Source: Streptomyces omiyaensis
Lineage (GTDB): Bacteria; Actinomycetota; Actinomycetes; Streptomycetales; Streptomycetaceae
Length of the DNA stretch: 64,000 nt
Assembly: GCF_014650895.1 (NCBI RefSeq)
Contig: NZ_BMVV01000033.1
Span: 1-64,000 of the forward strand
Direction of reading: 5' to 3'
Part shown: positions 25,240-34,815 of the stretch, piece after piece
How the letters are laid out: every line of letters begins with the position of its first letter
How positions within the stretch are numbered: the first letter of the stretch is position 1
Translations under genes and position numbers: made by a program
The notes under the pieces: model-generated
The model's database searches: none
Told to the model about the DNA's origin: nothing
What the model saw: the letters and a program-made list of their open reading frames with translations, nothing else

Positions 25240-26007
25240 TCAGGGGGAGCGGCGCAGCACGCCGCTCATGGTGATCCGGTCGCCGCGGAAGCGGATGAAC
25301 TCCAGGTCGACCGGCCGGCCGCACGGCAGATGGGTGAGGCGCTCCAGCATGAGCAGGGCCGCGCCGCGCGGGGCCTGGAGGACGGCCGCCGCGTGCGCGT
25401 CGGCGTTCACCGCCTCCAGGGTGATGTCGGCGTGGCCGAGCGGCCCGCCGGTCAGCTGCTCCAGGAGGCGGAACACGTCCGTGTTCTCCAGGTCGCAGCC
25501 GAGGAGGCCGGAGCCGATGTCCATCGGCAGGTACGACAGGTCCAGCGAGAGCGGCAGTCCGCCCAGCCGCCGCAGCCGCTCGACGCACAGCACGTCCGCG
25601 TCGTCCGGGAGACCGAGCCGGTGGGCCACCGGTCCCGGCGCCCGCACCGGACCGAGGTTCCGCACCTCGTTGGTGACCCTGCCGTGCTCGTGCAGGGTCT
25701 CGGCGAGCCCCTGGAGCCGGTCCAGTCCGTGCGGGTACTTCTCGGCGACCACCACCGTTCCCACCCCCGGCTGCCGGTCCACCAGCCCTTCGCCGCGCAG
25801 CAGGTCGAGGGCCTGGCGGACGGTGTTCCGGCTGGCGTGGTGGTCGGCCGCCAGCGCGTCCTCCAGGGGCAGCACCCCCCGGGGGAAGGCGCCGGTCAGG
25901 ATCTGGTGCCGCAGCAGGTCGGCGAGCTGCCGGGCCCGGTCCGCGCGCAGCCGGCGGCGGCGGGCGGCGGCGACCGGGAGGGCGGCGGGGGTGCGTTCGG
26001 CGGGCAT
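25240..26007 (-). CDS. GntR family regulator with UTRA sensor domain
   Basis: Protein of 255 aa from the ATG at 26007. An N-terminal Arg-rich segment is followed by the winged HTH (LRHQILTGAFPRGVLPLEDAL, ASRNTVRQALDLLRGEGLVDRQ) and a UTRA ligand-binding domain (about 90-250, e.g. LCVERLRRLGGLPLSLDLSYLP). First gene of the ferredoxin-ABC-flavoprotein operon, so it most likely autoregulates the operon in response to the imported compound or a product. Confidence 0.9.
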   Translation of the reverse strand: MPAERTPAALPVAAARRRRLRADRARQLADLLRHQILTGAFPRGVLPLEDALAADHHASRNTVRQALDLLRGEGLVDRQPGVGTVVVAEKYPHGLDRLQGLAETLHEHGRVTNEVRNLGPVRAPGPVAHRLGLPDDADVLCVERLRRLGGLPLSLDLSYLPMDIGSGLLGCDLENTDVFRLLEQLTGGPLGHADITLEAVNADAHAAAVLQAPRGAALLMLERLTHLPCGRPVDLEFIRFRGDRITMSGVLRRSP

Positions 26008-26190
26008 GGCAGGGAACGTAGCCGGGGTGCCGCTCCGATGGTGTTGCCGCAGTATTGCGCCACAAGCGCCACCCCGCGTACCGCTCCGACCTGCGAGGAC
26101 ACCGGGACGAGACGGAGTTCCGCCACCACCTCGACCACCAGCCGGACGGTCGGCCGCCCACGATCCGAACACTTCCCGGGGGCGGCCCCC

Positions 26191-27102
26191 TCAGGCGGCC
26201 CGCGGCGCCGCCAGGGCCTCGGCGAGGTGGTGGTGCAGCAGGCCGAGGGCCGGCCGGTCCGCCGGGAGCAGCGGCACGACCAGCTTCCAGTACCGTGCCA
26301 TCACCCCCGTCTCCTCCCGGCCCAGGAGCTCCGCCAGACGCCGTCGGAAGGCGGGCGAGTCCGGCTCCCCGAGCGCCAGGGCGTACGCGCCGGCGAAGCA
26401 GTCGAGGGCGTCCCCGCCGCCGGGCGCCCGCCCCGCCCGCACCCGCGCGCCCGCCAGCCCGTACGCCTCGCCCAGCCCCTCGTACAGGACCGCCGGCCGG
26501 TACCGCTCGCCCCGCAGCGGCGGGCCCGGCGCCCGCTCCGGCCGCGGGTCGGACACCAGCCCGCGCAGCAGGGCGAAGGCCCGCACCTGACCGGCCGACG
26601 GCTCGTCCGGCGGCACCGGCACCACCTCGTCGAGGACCCGGGCCACCAGCGGCGACGGCAGCCGCACCGGCAGCGACCGCCGCCAGAACCGGACCACCGC
26701 GTCCGTGTCCGGCGGCAGCGGCCCGGCACCGAGCAGCGGCAGCAGCGCGGCCCGCTCCGCCCCGCCGCACTCCGCGAGGAGCCGCAGCGACGCCTCCCGC
26801 CACGCCAGGGCCGCCCGCTCCCGCGCCACGCCCCGCAGCTCCCCGGCCACCACCTCCGCCAGCCGGTCCCCGTCCTCCAGCGCCCGCGCCACCTCCGGCA
26901 CGCCCAGGCCCAGGGCGCGCAGCGACCGGATCTCCCGCAGCCGCGCCAGGGCCCCGGGACCGTACCGCCGGTGCCCGCCGCCGCTGCGCCCGGCCTCCGG
27001 CAGCAGCCCCCGGTCCGAGTAGTACCGCACGGTCTTCACCGTCACCCCGGCCCGCCCGGCCAGCTCGCCGATGCTCCACGCGCCGTCGCCCGCGTCCGTC
27101 AC
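26191..27102 (-). CDS. MerR family transcriptional activator
   Basis: Protein of 303 aa with a GTG start at 27102 (GGGAGG upstream). N-terminal MerR HTH and wing: WSIGELAGRAGVTVKTVRYY, then SGGGHRRYGPGALARLREI. The long C-terminal part (about 90-303) has no recognised ligand domain and lacks the metal-binding cysteines of MerR proper, so the signal is probably an organic compound. It is divergent from the two-domain hydrolase; the intergenic promoter has a 19-bp spacer, the hallmark of MerR control. Confidence 0.9.
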   Translation of the reverse strand: MTDAGDGAWSIGELAGRAGVTVKTVRYYSDRGLLPEAGRSGGGHRRYGPGALARLREIRSLRALGLGVPEVARALEDGDRLAEVVAGELRGVARERAALAWREASLRLLAECGGAERAALLPLLGAGPLPPDTDAVVRFWRRSLPVRLPSPLVARVLDEVVPVPPDEPSAGQVRAFALLRGLVSDPRPERAPGPPLRGERYRPAVLYEGLGEAYGLAGARVRAGRAPGGGDALDCFAGAYALALGEPDSPAFRRRLAELLGREETGVMARYWKLVVPLLPADRPALGLLHHHLAEALAAPRAA

Positions 27103-27141
27103 CCCGCACCTCCCGCCGGCCCCGGCCGTCCGCGTCCGGGG

Positions 27142-27172
27142 TGGAATCTCCCCCCGGGGGAGTTCCTAGTCT
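27142..27172 (+). promoter_or_regulatory. MerR-type promoter with 19-bp spacer
   Basis: -35-like TGGAAT at 27142-27147 and -10 TAGTCT at 27167-27172 are separated by 19 bp. The spacer contains the dyad GGAAtCTCCCCC / GGGGGAGTTCC. Over-long spacers containing a dyad are bound and untwisted by MerR activators. It reads toward the hydrolase at 27213. Confidence 0.8.
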
Positions 27173-27212
27173 GCCGGAGGCCATGGGGGCCACGAGACGC
27201 GAGGAGGCGGCG

Positions 27213-28685
27213 ATGACGGCGTTCGTTCTGGTGGGGGGCGCGTTCACCGGCGGATGGGTGTGGGACGCGGTCGCGGAGCGGCTGGGGGAGGCCGGGGCCG
27301 TGGCGCACCCGGTCACCCTCGACAGCGGCCCGGACGCCGGACTCGGCACGCACGCAGAGGAGTTGACCGTGCTCCTCGACCGGATCGACGAGCCGGAGGT
27401 GGTCCTCGTCGGACACGACTACGGCATCCACCCCGTGCTCGCCGCCGCCGACCGGCGGGCGGACCGGGTCGCCCGGGTGGTGTACGTCGCCGCCGGCCTC
27501 CCCTCGGACGGGGACCCCGCCCTGCTCCTCGTCCGCGACGAGACCGTCCGCGCCCGGCTCGCCCACGACGCCACGCCGCTGCCCCCGCCCCGCGGAGAGG
27601 AGTGGGCGCGCTGGGGGAGCGTCGAGGGACTCTCCGGCGAGGACCTGGACCGGCTGGACCGGCTCGCGGTGCCGCAGCCGGCCCGCACCCTCACCGAACC
27701 CCTGCGGCTCGGCGGCGGCCTGGACCGGGTGCCCGCCGCCGCGGTGATGTGCACGGCCGACGGACCGGGCGTCGACGTCGTCGAGATGCTGGTCCGCACG
27801 GGACCGCCGCGCCTGCGGAAGCTGGCCGGACCCGGCTACGCCTTCCTCGAACTCGCCGCCGGACACTGGCCGATGCTCTCCCACCCGGACGCACTCGCCG
27901 ACCTCCTGCTGCGGGCCGCCGCGGGAGAGGGCCGCCGGCTCGGCCTCGGGGAGGAGCAGCCCTCCTACGAGCGGCAGGAGTTCCTGCTGGAGACGCCGGA
28001 GGTGCCCCGCGAACGGCACGGCCGCCTCGACGTGTACGCGCCGGACGCCGAGGGGCGGCGCCCCGCCGTCCTCCTCGTGCACGGCGGCCCCGTCGACGCC
28101 GACCGCGTCCCCACCCCGCGCGACACCCCCTTCTACCGGGGCTACGCCCGCCACCTGGCCGCCCTCGGCGCCGTCGGCGCCACCGTCGACCACCGGCTGT
28201 ACGCCCTGACCGACTACGCCCGCGCCGCCGGGGACGTCGCCGGGGCGCTCGAAGCGCTCCGCGCCCACCCCCGGGTCGACCCGGACCGGATCGCGCTCTG
28301 GATCTTCTCCGGCGGCGGCCTCCTCTCCGCGCGGTGGCTGGCCGCGCCCCCGCCCTGGCTGCGCTGCCTCGCCCTCTCGTACCCCGTCCTCGCCCCGCCG
28401 CCCGGCTGGGAGACCGTCGGGACGGAGTTCCGCCCGGCCGAGGCGCTCGCGGGCGCCGGCGCGCTGCCCGTGGTCCTCGTCCGCGCCGGGCGCGAACACC
28501 CGGCGTTCGCGGCGACGGTGGAGGAGTTCCTCGCCTCCGCCGGGGAGCACGGCACGGACGTCGAGATCGTCGACGTGCCCGACGGCCGGCACGGCTTCGA
28601 GGCCCTCGACCGCACGGACGCCTCCCGGGACGCCGTCGCCGCCTCGGTCCGGGCCGTCCTGCACCGGGTGACCGGTGCGCGATGA
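27213..28685 (+). CDS. two-domain alpha/beta hydrolase
   Basis: Protein of 490 aa; ATG at 27213 with GAGGAGG 5 bases upstream. Domain 1 (about 1-245) is an alpha/beta hydrolase whose nucleophile elbow reads VGHDYG, i.e. Asp instead of Ser as in epoxide hydrolases and haloalkane dehalogenases; a candidate catalytic His is in GHWPML. Domain 2 (about 250-490) has oxyanion HGGPVD, elbow IFSGGG with Ser, and His in DGRHGFEA, as in dienelactone hydrolase-like esterases. Two complete folds with different nucleophiles in one chain are unusual. Expression is probably activated by the divergent MerR protein. Confidence 0.86.
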   Translation: MTAFVLVGGAFTGGWVWDAVAERLGEAGAVAHPVTLDSGPDAGLGTHAEELTVLLDRIDEPEVVLVGHDYGIHPVLAAADRRADRVARVVYVAAGLPSDGDPALLLVRDETVRARLAHDATPLPPPRGEEWARWGSVEGLSGEDLDRLDRLAVPQPARTLTEPLRLGGGLDRVPAAAVMCTADGPGVDVVEMLVRTGPPRLRKLAGPGYAFLELAAGHWPMLSHPDALADLLLRAAAGEGRRLGLGEEQPSYERQEFLLETPEVPRERHGRLDVYAPDAEGRRPAVLLVHGGPVDADRVPTPRDTPFYRGYARHLAALGAVGATVDHRLYALTDYARAAGDVAGALEALRAHPRVDPDRIALWIFSGGGLLSARWLAAPPPWLRCLALSYPVLAPPPGWETVGTEFRPAEALAGAGALPVVLVRAGREHPAFAATVEEFLASAGEHGTDVEIVDVPDGRHGFEALDRTDASRDAVAASVRAVLHRVTGAR

Positions 28686-28692
28686 TGGGCCG

Positions 28693-29271
28693 GTGATCTC
28701 CAGGGAACGCGCCGTCGCGCTCGTCGGGTCCTTCCTCGCGCGGGACCTGCCGACCCGCCCCTGGGCGGGCTCCCCGCCGACGCCCGACCTCTACCACGTG
28801 GAGGAACGGCCGGTCGGCTGGCTCGTCTTCTGGCGCTCGGCGGAACAGGCCCGCGGCGACGGCCCGCGCGGCAGCTTCGTCGGCGGCCACTACCTGGTCG
28901 ACCGGCACGACGGCAGCCTCCACTTCGTGCCCGCGGTCCGGTGGGACGACGAGGGCTGGGAGGAGCAGTACCTCACCGAGGTCCGGGGGACCCCGCCGCC
29001 CGACCCGCTGGCCGCCGCCGTACGCGAACTCGCCCGTGCCCGGGGCGTGGTGGCCGCCATGGCCCACCTGCGGCGGCAGGCGTCCCGGCTCGGCCCGCGC
29101 GAGGCGAAGGCCTACGTCGAAGCGGTCGCCGACGGGGCGGAACCGCCGGAGGCACTGGCCGCCCCGACCCGCCGGGAACGGGAGCGGCCGCTCCCGCCCA
29201 TCGAGACGGTGGCGGGCCCGGCCGACCGCGCGGAGGGGGCCGCCGACCGCGCGGCGGGTCCGGCCGGCTGA
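28693..29271 (+). CDS. YrhB/Imm35-like protein
   Basis: Protein of 192 aa from the GTG at 28693 (MISRERAVALVGSFL); an in-frame GTG at 28675, overlapping the hydrolase stop, is the alternative. The N-terminal 90 residues match the YrhB/immunity-35 layout: helix, YHVEERPVGWLVFW, GGHYLVDRHDGSLHFVPA. The rest is an Ala/Arg-rich helical region (LARARGVVAAMAHLRR) with a low-complexity end. Imm35 proteins can be immunity factors for polymorphic toxins, but no toxin gene is adjacent. It probably shares the hydrolase transcript. Confidence 0.72.
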   Translation: MISRERAVALVGSFLARDLPTRPWAGSPPTPDLYHVEERPVGWLVFWRSAEQARGDGPRGSFVGGHYLVDRHDGSLHFVPAVRWDDEGWEEQYLTEVRGTPPPDPLAAAVRELARARGVVAAMAHLRRQASRLGPREAKAYVEAVADGAEPPEALAAPTRRERERPLPPIETVAGPADRAEGAADRAAGPAG

Positions 29272-29430
29272 ACGGGCGGGGCGTCCGAGGGGGCCACCGG
29301 CCCGGCCGGCCGTGCGCGCGGGGCGACCGGCCCTCCGCACGGGGCGGCCGGCCGTGTCGCCGGTCCGCTCGGCCGGCCGGGCCGACGGGCGGCCCGGCCG
29401 TGGTGCCGCCCCCCGACGGCACCACGGTGC

Positions 29431-30230
<800 letters not shown>

Positions 30231-30234
<4 letters not shown>

Positions 30235-31214
30235 AGCGCGATCCCTTCCTCGGCGCGGAGGCACGCGGCGAAGCCCTCGCCGTGCCGTGCCAGTTCGGGC
30301 TTCTCCTCCGCGCAGCGCGCCACCGCGTGCGCGCAGCGCGCGGCGAAGGCGCAGCCGGCCGGCGCCTCGGCGAGCGAGACCGGGCGGCCCGGGATCGGCC
30401 GGGGCGCGGGCGAACCGGCCTCGATGTGCGGGGTGCAGGCGAGCAGACCGGCGGTGTACGGGTGCCGGGGGCGGTCGAACAGCTCGTCGGTGGAGCGGGT
30501 CTCCACGATCCGGCCCGCGTACATCACGTACACCCGGTCGCAGATCGCCGAGGCCAGTTCCAGGTCGTGGGTGACGAAGAGCATGCCGGTGCCGCGCTCG
30601 GCCCGCAGCCGGGCCAGGATCGAGATGACCTCGGCCTGGGTGGTGACGTCGAGGGCGGTGGTCGGCTCGTCGGCGACGAGCAGTGCCGGTTCGGCGGCGA
30701 GCGCGGCGGCGATGACGACCCGCTGGAGCATGCCGCCGGAGAACTGGTGCGGGTGGCGGCGCAGCGCCCCGCGCGGGTCGCGGATCCCGACCGCGGCGAG
30801 GAGTTCCTCGGCGCGCGCGGTGGCCTTGGCGGCGGGGGTGCCGGAGGCCCGGAGGCCCTCGGTGAGGAAGTCGCCGACGCGCCGCAGCGGGTTGACGGAG
30901 GCGCGGGGGTCCTGGAAGACCATCGCGACCTCGCGGGTCCGCAGCGAGGCCAGCCGGGCCCGGTCCATGGTGAGGACGTCGGCGCCGTTCACCCGGATCT
31001 GTCCGGCGGTGCGGGCGCCCTTGGGGAGCAGGCCGAGGACGCTGCGGCAGGCCACGGACTTGCCGGAGCCGGACTCGCCGACGAGGCCGACGGTCTCGCC
31101 GGGGCGCACGGTCAGGCTGACGCCGTCGAGGACGGGCCGGGCGGCCCGGTCGTCGGGGAGCCGCAGCTCCAGGCCGTCGATCTCCAGGACGGGCGGGGGT
31201 GTGGAGTGGTTCAT
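30231..31214 (-). CDS. oligopeptide/dipeptide ABC transporter ATPase (DppD-type)
   Basis: Protein of 327 aa; ATG at 31214 overlaps the preceding stop (ATGA). Walker A GESGSGKSVACR, signature FSGGMLQRVVIAAAL, Walker B LLVADEPTTALDVT. The C-terminal oligopeptide-type extension contains the Cys-rich CAFAARCAHAVARC segment expected in this class, which can hold a [4Fe-4S] cluster. Pairs with the DppF-type ATPase downstream. Confidence 0.93.
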
Positions 31215-32089
31215 GGCGTCTGCTTCTCCCGGCGTGCGATGCGGTCGGCGAGCCCCTCGCCGACGATGCCGAAGGCGACCACCGCGAGCACGATGCACAC
31301 GGACGGCGCGAGGGCGGGCAGCATCGCGCCCTGGAGGACGGCGCCCTGACCCTCGTTGATCATGGCGCCCCAGTCGGCGGTGGGCGGCTGGACGCCGAAG
31401 CCGAGGAACGACAGGGCCGCCAGGTCCATCAGCGCGTAGCCGAAGTTCATCGCGGACTGCGCGAACACCGTCGGCGCGATGTTGGGCAGCAGGTGCCGGA
31501 CGCAGACCGTCCAGCCGGACCAGCCCTGCACCACGTACGCCTCGACGTACGGCCGCGCCTTCTCCTGCCGGGCGATGCCGCGCACCAGGCGGCCCACGTA
31601 CGGGGTGTACGCCACGGCCATGGCGATCACCGGGGCCGTCATGCCCGGGCCGGTGACGGCGACCAGCAGGATCGCCAGCATCAGGCCGGGGACGGAGAAG
31701 ACCAGGTCCATCGCGCGGGAGAGGAGCGCGTCGGTCCAGCCGCCGCGCCACGCCGCGACCACGCCGAGCAGGGTGCCGAGGAGGGTGGAGACGCCGACGA
31801 CCAGGAGCGGGCCGAGGAGGCCGGTGCGGGCGCCGTGCAGCAGCCGGGACAGGATGTCGCGGCCGGACTGGTCGGTGCCCAGGAGGTGGTCGCCGGTGGT
31901 GCCGACCAGGCTCGCGCCCAGGTCGAGCGCCTCGGGGTCGTACGGGGCGAGCAGCGGCGCGGACACGGCGACGAGGACGAGCACGGCGAGCACCGCGACC
32001 GAGACCGTGAAGAGCGGACCCTGCCCGAGGAGGCGCAGCCTCCGCAGACCGGGCCTGCGGTACGGCACCGTGGTGAGGGTGGTGGTCAT
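31211..32089 (-). CDS. ABC transporter permease (DppC-type)
   Basis: Protein of 292 aa with an N-terminal helix and then five membrane segments. Family landmarks: LGTDQSGRDILSRLLHGAR near residue 70, EAYVVQGWSGWTVCVRHLLPN as EAA loop, and LSFLGFGVQPPTADWGAMI at the end of the TM domain. ATG at 32089, 4-bp overlap with dppB. Forms the membrane channel with the DppB-type subunit. Confidence 0.93.
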   Translation of the reverse strand: MTTTLTTVPYRRPGLRRLRLLGQGPLFTVSVAVLAVLVLVAVSAPLLAPYDPEALDLGASLVGTTGDHLLGTDQSGRDILSRLLHGARTGLLGPLLVVGVSTLLGTLLGVVAAWRGGWTDALLSRAMDLVFSVPGLMLAILLVAVTGPGMTAPVIAMAVAYTPYVGRLVRGIARQEKARPYVEAYVVQGWSGWTVCVRHLLPNIAPTVFAQSAMNFGYALMDLAALSFLGFGVQPPTADWGAMINEGQGAVLQGAMLPALAPSVCIVLAVVAFGIVGEGLADRIARREKQTP

Positions 32090-33039
32090 GAGGAGCCTTC
32101 CCCGGGGGAGAGACGGGGGTCGATGAGCGGCGCGAGCAGGTCGACCGCGAGGTTGACGAGGACGAAGGCCGCCACGCTGAGCAGGGTGACCGCCTGGACG
32201 ACCGCGAAGTCCTGGGAGGTGACCGACTGCACGAGCAGCGAGCCGAGTCCGGGCACGTCGAAGGCGGTCTCCACGATGGCGGTGCCGATCAGCAGGCCGG
32301 CGAGCATGGTGCCGCCGACGGTGACGACCGGGCCCAGCGCGTTGCGCAGCACGTGGCGGCGGACCACCGACCGGCCGGCGACGCCCCGGGCACGGGCCAC
32401 CTCGACGTGCTCGCGGCCCATCTCGTCGAGCATCGCGGAGCGGGTCACCCGGGCCAGCAGGCCCGCGAAGGTGAGGGCGAGCGCGAGGGCCGGCAGGGTC
32501 AGCTGGTGGAGCCGGGGGCCGAGCCCCCCGGCGGCGCCGCCGCCGGGTCCCGGGAACCAGCCGAGCTGCACGGAGAAGAGCGAGACCAGTGCGATCGCGG
32601 TGACGAAGGAGGGGGTGGCGGTGGCCACGCCGGTGCCGATGAGCACGGTCCGGTCGAGGAGACCGGGACGGAGCGCGGCGAGGACGCCGGCGCCGACGCC
32701 GAGCACGGCGACCAGCAGGGCGGAGTAGCCGACCAGCAGCGCGGTGCCGGGCAGCCGCGAGCCGAGGAGCGCCGTGACGTCCTGGTGGTACTGGGCGGAG
32801 CGGCCGAAGTCGCCGGAGAGGACGCCGCCGAGCCACTTGCCGTACTGGACCGCGAGCGGGTCGTCCAGGTGGTGTTCGGCCCGCAGGGCGGCGACGGTCT
32901 CGGGGGAGGCGGGGCGGCCGTGCAGGAGGAAGGTGACCGGGTCGCCGGGGGCGAGGTGGAGGGTGCCGAAGACGACGACCGAGGTCACGAGGAGCACCGC
33001 CACGAGGCCGGCGAGCCGGCCGGCGAGGAAGCGGGTCAT
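32086..33039 (-). CDS. ABC transporter permease (DppB-type)
   Basis: Protein of 317 aa. Typical DppB start (FLAGRLAGLVAVLLVTSVVVFG, LAPGDPVTFLL), then LDDPLAVQYGKWLGGVLSGDFG, an EAA loop (EHVEVARARGVAGRSVVRRHVLRNAL) and six membrane segments. ATG at 33039 overlaps the binding-protein stop by 4 bp. Confidence 0.93.
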   Translation of the reverse strand: MTRFLAGRLAGLVAVLLVTSVVVFGTLHLAPGDPVTFLLHGRPASPETVAALRAEHHLDDPLAVQYGKWLGGVLSGDFGRSAQYHQDVTALLGSRLPGTALLVGYSALLVAVLGVGAGVLAALRPGLLDRTVLIGTGVATATPSFVTAIALVSLFSVQLGWFPGPGGGAAGGLGPRLHQLTLPALALALTFAGLLARVTRSAMLDEMGREHVEVARARGVAGRSVVRRHVLRNALGPVVTVGGTMLAGLLIGTAIVETAFDVPGLGSLLVQSVTSQDFAVVQAVTLLSVAAFVLVNLAVDLLAPLIDPRLSPGEGSS

Positions 33040-34673
33040 GACTGCGCGGCCCCGATCATCGCGGCCCACGGGTAGTAGAGCTGGGCGATGCCGGTCGGCG
33101 CGCCGGTGATCCGCTCGCCGAGGAAGACCGAGTGCGGCGCCTCGTAGACCGGGATGATCGGCAGCCGGGCGAGGGCGATCTCCTGGACCTTCGCGGTGAG
33201 CTCGGTGCGCTTGGCGGGGTCGTACTCGGTGTTGGCGCGGTCGAAGGCCAGGTCGTACTCGGCGTCGGACCAGTTGCCGTAGTTGCCGAAGTCCCCGGTG
33301 CGCAGGTACTGGTAGAACTCCAGCGGGTCCGGCGTGTTGTCGTAGCCGCTGGTGATGACCAGGTCGAGGCCGTCGCGGGCGGCCGGGTCGACGAAGAGGC
33401 TGCTGTAGGCGTCCGGGGAGACCGGCCGGAGCTCGACGTCCAGGCCGATCTGCCGCCCGGCCGCCTGCACCGCGTTGGCGACCACGCTGATCTCGGGGGC
33501 CAGGGTGCTGGTCGCCAGGGTCACCTTCTTTCCGGTGGCGCCCGCCTCCTCGACGAGCTTCTTCGCCGCGGCCACGTCGTGGGCGGGCTCGGGCAGCGTG
33601 TCGAAGAGCGAGGCCGTCCTCTCCGGGACGAGCGACCAGGCGCCGCGCGCGGCGGGGGCCTTGGCCGGCACGCCGACGCCGCCGGCGGCCGCCTTCACGA
33701 TGTTCTTCCGGTCGAGCGCCATCGACAGCGCCCTGCGGACCCGGACGTCGCCGAGGGTGCCCTTGAAGTCCGTGACGGCGAGGTTGTACGCGCCGGTGTG
33801 GGGGCCGAAGTACAGCCGGCCCTTGCCGCTGGTGCGCAGCTGGGCGAAGGAGGAGGACGGCACCATGTAGCCGCCGTCGGCGGTGCCGGAGAGGAAGGCG
33901 TTGGCGCGGGCGGCCGGGTCCTCGACGAAGGTGAACTTCACGGACTCCGACTTCGGGGCGAGCTTCGCGTCCCAGTAGTCCGGGTTCTTCCTCAGCGTGA
34001 TGCTGTCGCCCTGCGCCCACTTCTCCAGCGAGAAGGGACCGGTGCAGTCGAGGTCGCCCCGGGGCGTGCCGTACTCCTTGCCCTCCTTCGCGAGGGAGGC
34101 GGCGCTGACGACCGTGCCGGGGGAGGCGGCCAGCAGCTCGTGGAAGAGCGCGTCGGCCTTGCCCAGCCTGACCGTCACCTCCAGGGGGCCGGACTTCTCG
34201 ATGGACTCGACGGCCTTGAAGGCGGAGCCCCACGGGGAGCCGGTCGCCGGATCCATCTGCCGCTTCAGGGAGGCGACGACGTCGTCGGCGGTCATCACGG
34301 TGCCGCCGTGGAACTTCACGCCGGGCCGGAGGGTGTAGACGAGGGTGCGCGGGTCGGGCTGCGCCCACTTCACCGCGAGACCGGGCTCGATCCTCAGGTC
34401 CGGGGTCACCCGCAGCAGCTGCTCGCAGACGTTGGCGAGCACGGTGTTCGGCGGGAAGTCGTAGGCGAGGGCGTAGTCGAGGGTGTACGGCTCCGCGTAG
34501 AGCGACCAGGTGAAGGAGGGGAGCGGGCCCTTCGCGGCCGGCGAGGTGGGGGAGACCTCGAAGCCGGTACCGCCGGCGGCGCCGGGCTGCGGCTGCGTGG
34601 CGCCGGAGCAGGCGGTGAGGGAGGCCGCGAGGGCGGCGGTGAGGACGAGTGCGATGAATCTGGGCGTGCGCAT
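33036..34673 (-). CDS. ABC transporter substrate-binding lipoprotein, family 5 (DppA/OppA-like)
   Basis: Protein of 545 aa from the ATG at 34673; the frame is open further up across the operator region and is not used. Lipoprotein signal with LAASLTAC. Family 5 landmarks: VTPDLRIEPGLAVKWAQPD, TLRPGVKFHGGTVMTADDVVAS, and ADGGYMVPSS in the hinge region. Binds an oligopeptide-like or other small substrate; the ligand cannot be read from sequence. First gene of the five-gene operon, controlled by LacI-type operators at 34732-34787. Confidence 0.92.
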   Translation of the reverse strand: MRTPRFIALVLTAALAASLTACSGATQPQPGAAGGTGFEVSPTSPAAKGPLPSFTWSLYAEPYTLDYALAYDFPPNTVLANVCEQLLRVTPDLRIEPGLAVKWAQPDPRTLVYTLRPGVKFHGGTVMTADDVVASLKRQMDPATGSPWGSAFKAVESIEKSGPLEVTVRLGKADALFHELLAASPGTVVSAASLAKEGKEYGTPRGDLDCTGPFSLEKWAQGDSITLRKNPDYWDAKLAPKSESVKFTFVEDPAARANAFLSGTADGGYMVPSSSFAQLRTSGKGRLYFGPHTGAYNLAVTDFKGTLGDVRVRRALSMALDRKNIVKAAAGGVGVPAKAPAARGAWSLVPERTASLFDTLPEPAHDVAAAKKLVEEAGATGKKVTLATSTLAPEISVVANAVQAAGRQIGLDVELRPVSPDAYSSLFVDPAARDGLDLVITSGYDNTPDPLEFYQYLRTGDFGNYGNWSDAEYDLAFDRANTEYDPAKRTELTAKVQEIALARLPIIPVYEAPHSVFLGERITGAPTGIAQLYYPWAAMIGAAQS

Positions 34674-34731
34674 GCAGACCCACCCCTTTACGGGTGTAGT
34701 GACGGGCGCTGGGGGATGGAGCGAGTATTGA

Positions 34732-34787
34732 TGCGGGAACGTTCCCGCACAAGAGTTCCGGCCCGCTTTGCGGGAACGGTTTTGCAA
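34732..34787. promoter_or_regulatory. LacI-family operators between the importer operon and lacI-like gene
   Basis: Perfect 18-bp palindrome TGCGGGAACGTTCCCGCA at 34732-34749 with the central CG typical of LacI-family sites. A second, degenerate copy, TTGCGGGAACGGTTTTGCAA, lies at 34768-34787, and a further GTTCC half-site is in between. They lie between the divergent starts at 34673 and 34816. Confidence 0.87.
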
Positions 34788-34815
34788 TGGTCAGGACGGT
34801 GGCAGCATCGGCTCC

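Noticed and set aside
34768..34815. Upstream start for the LacI-type protein
   Set aside because: It would translate through the second operator; the ATG at 34816 gives a normal spacing to the operator.
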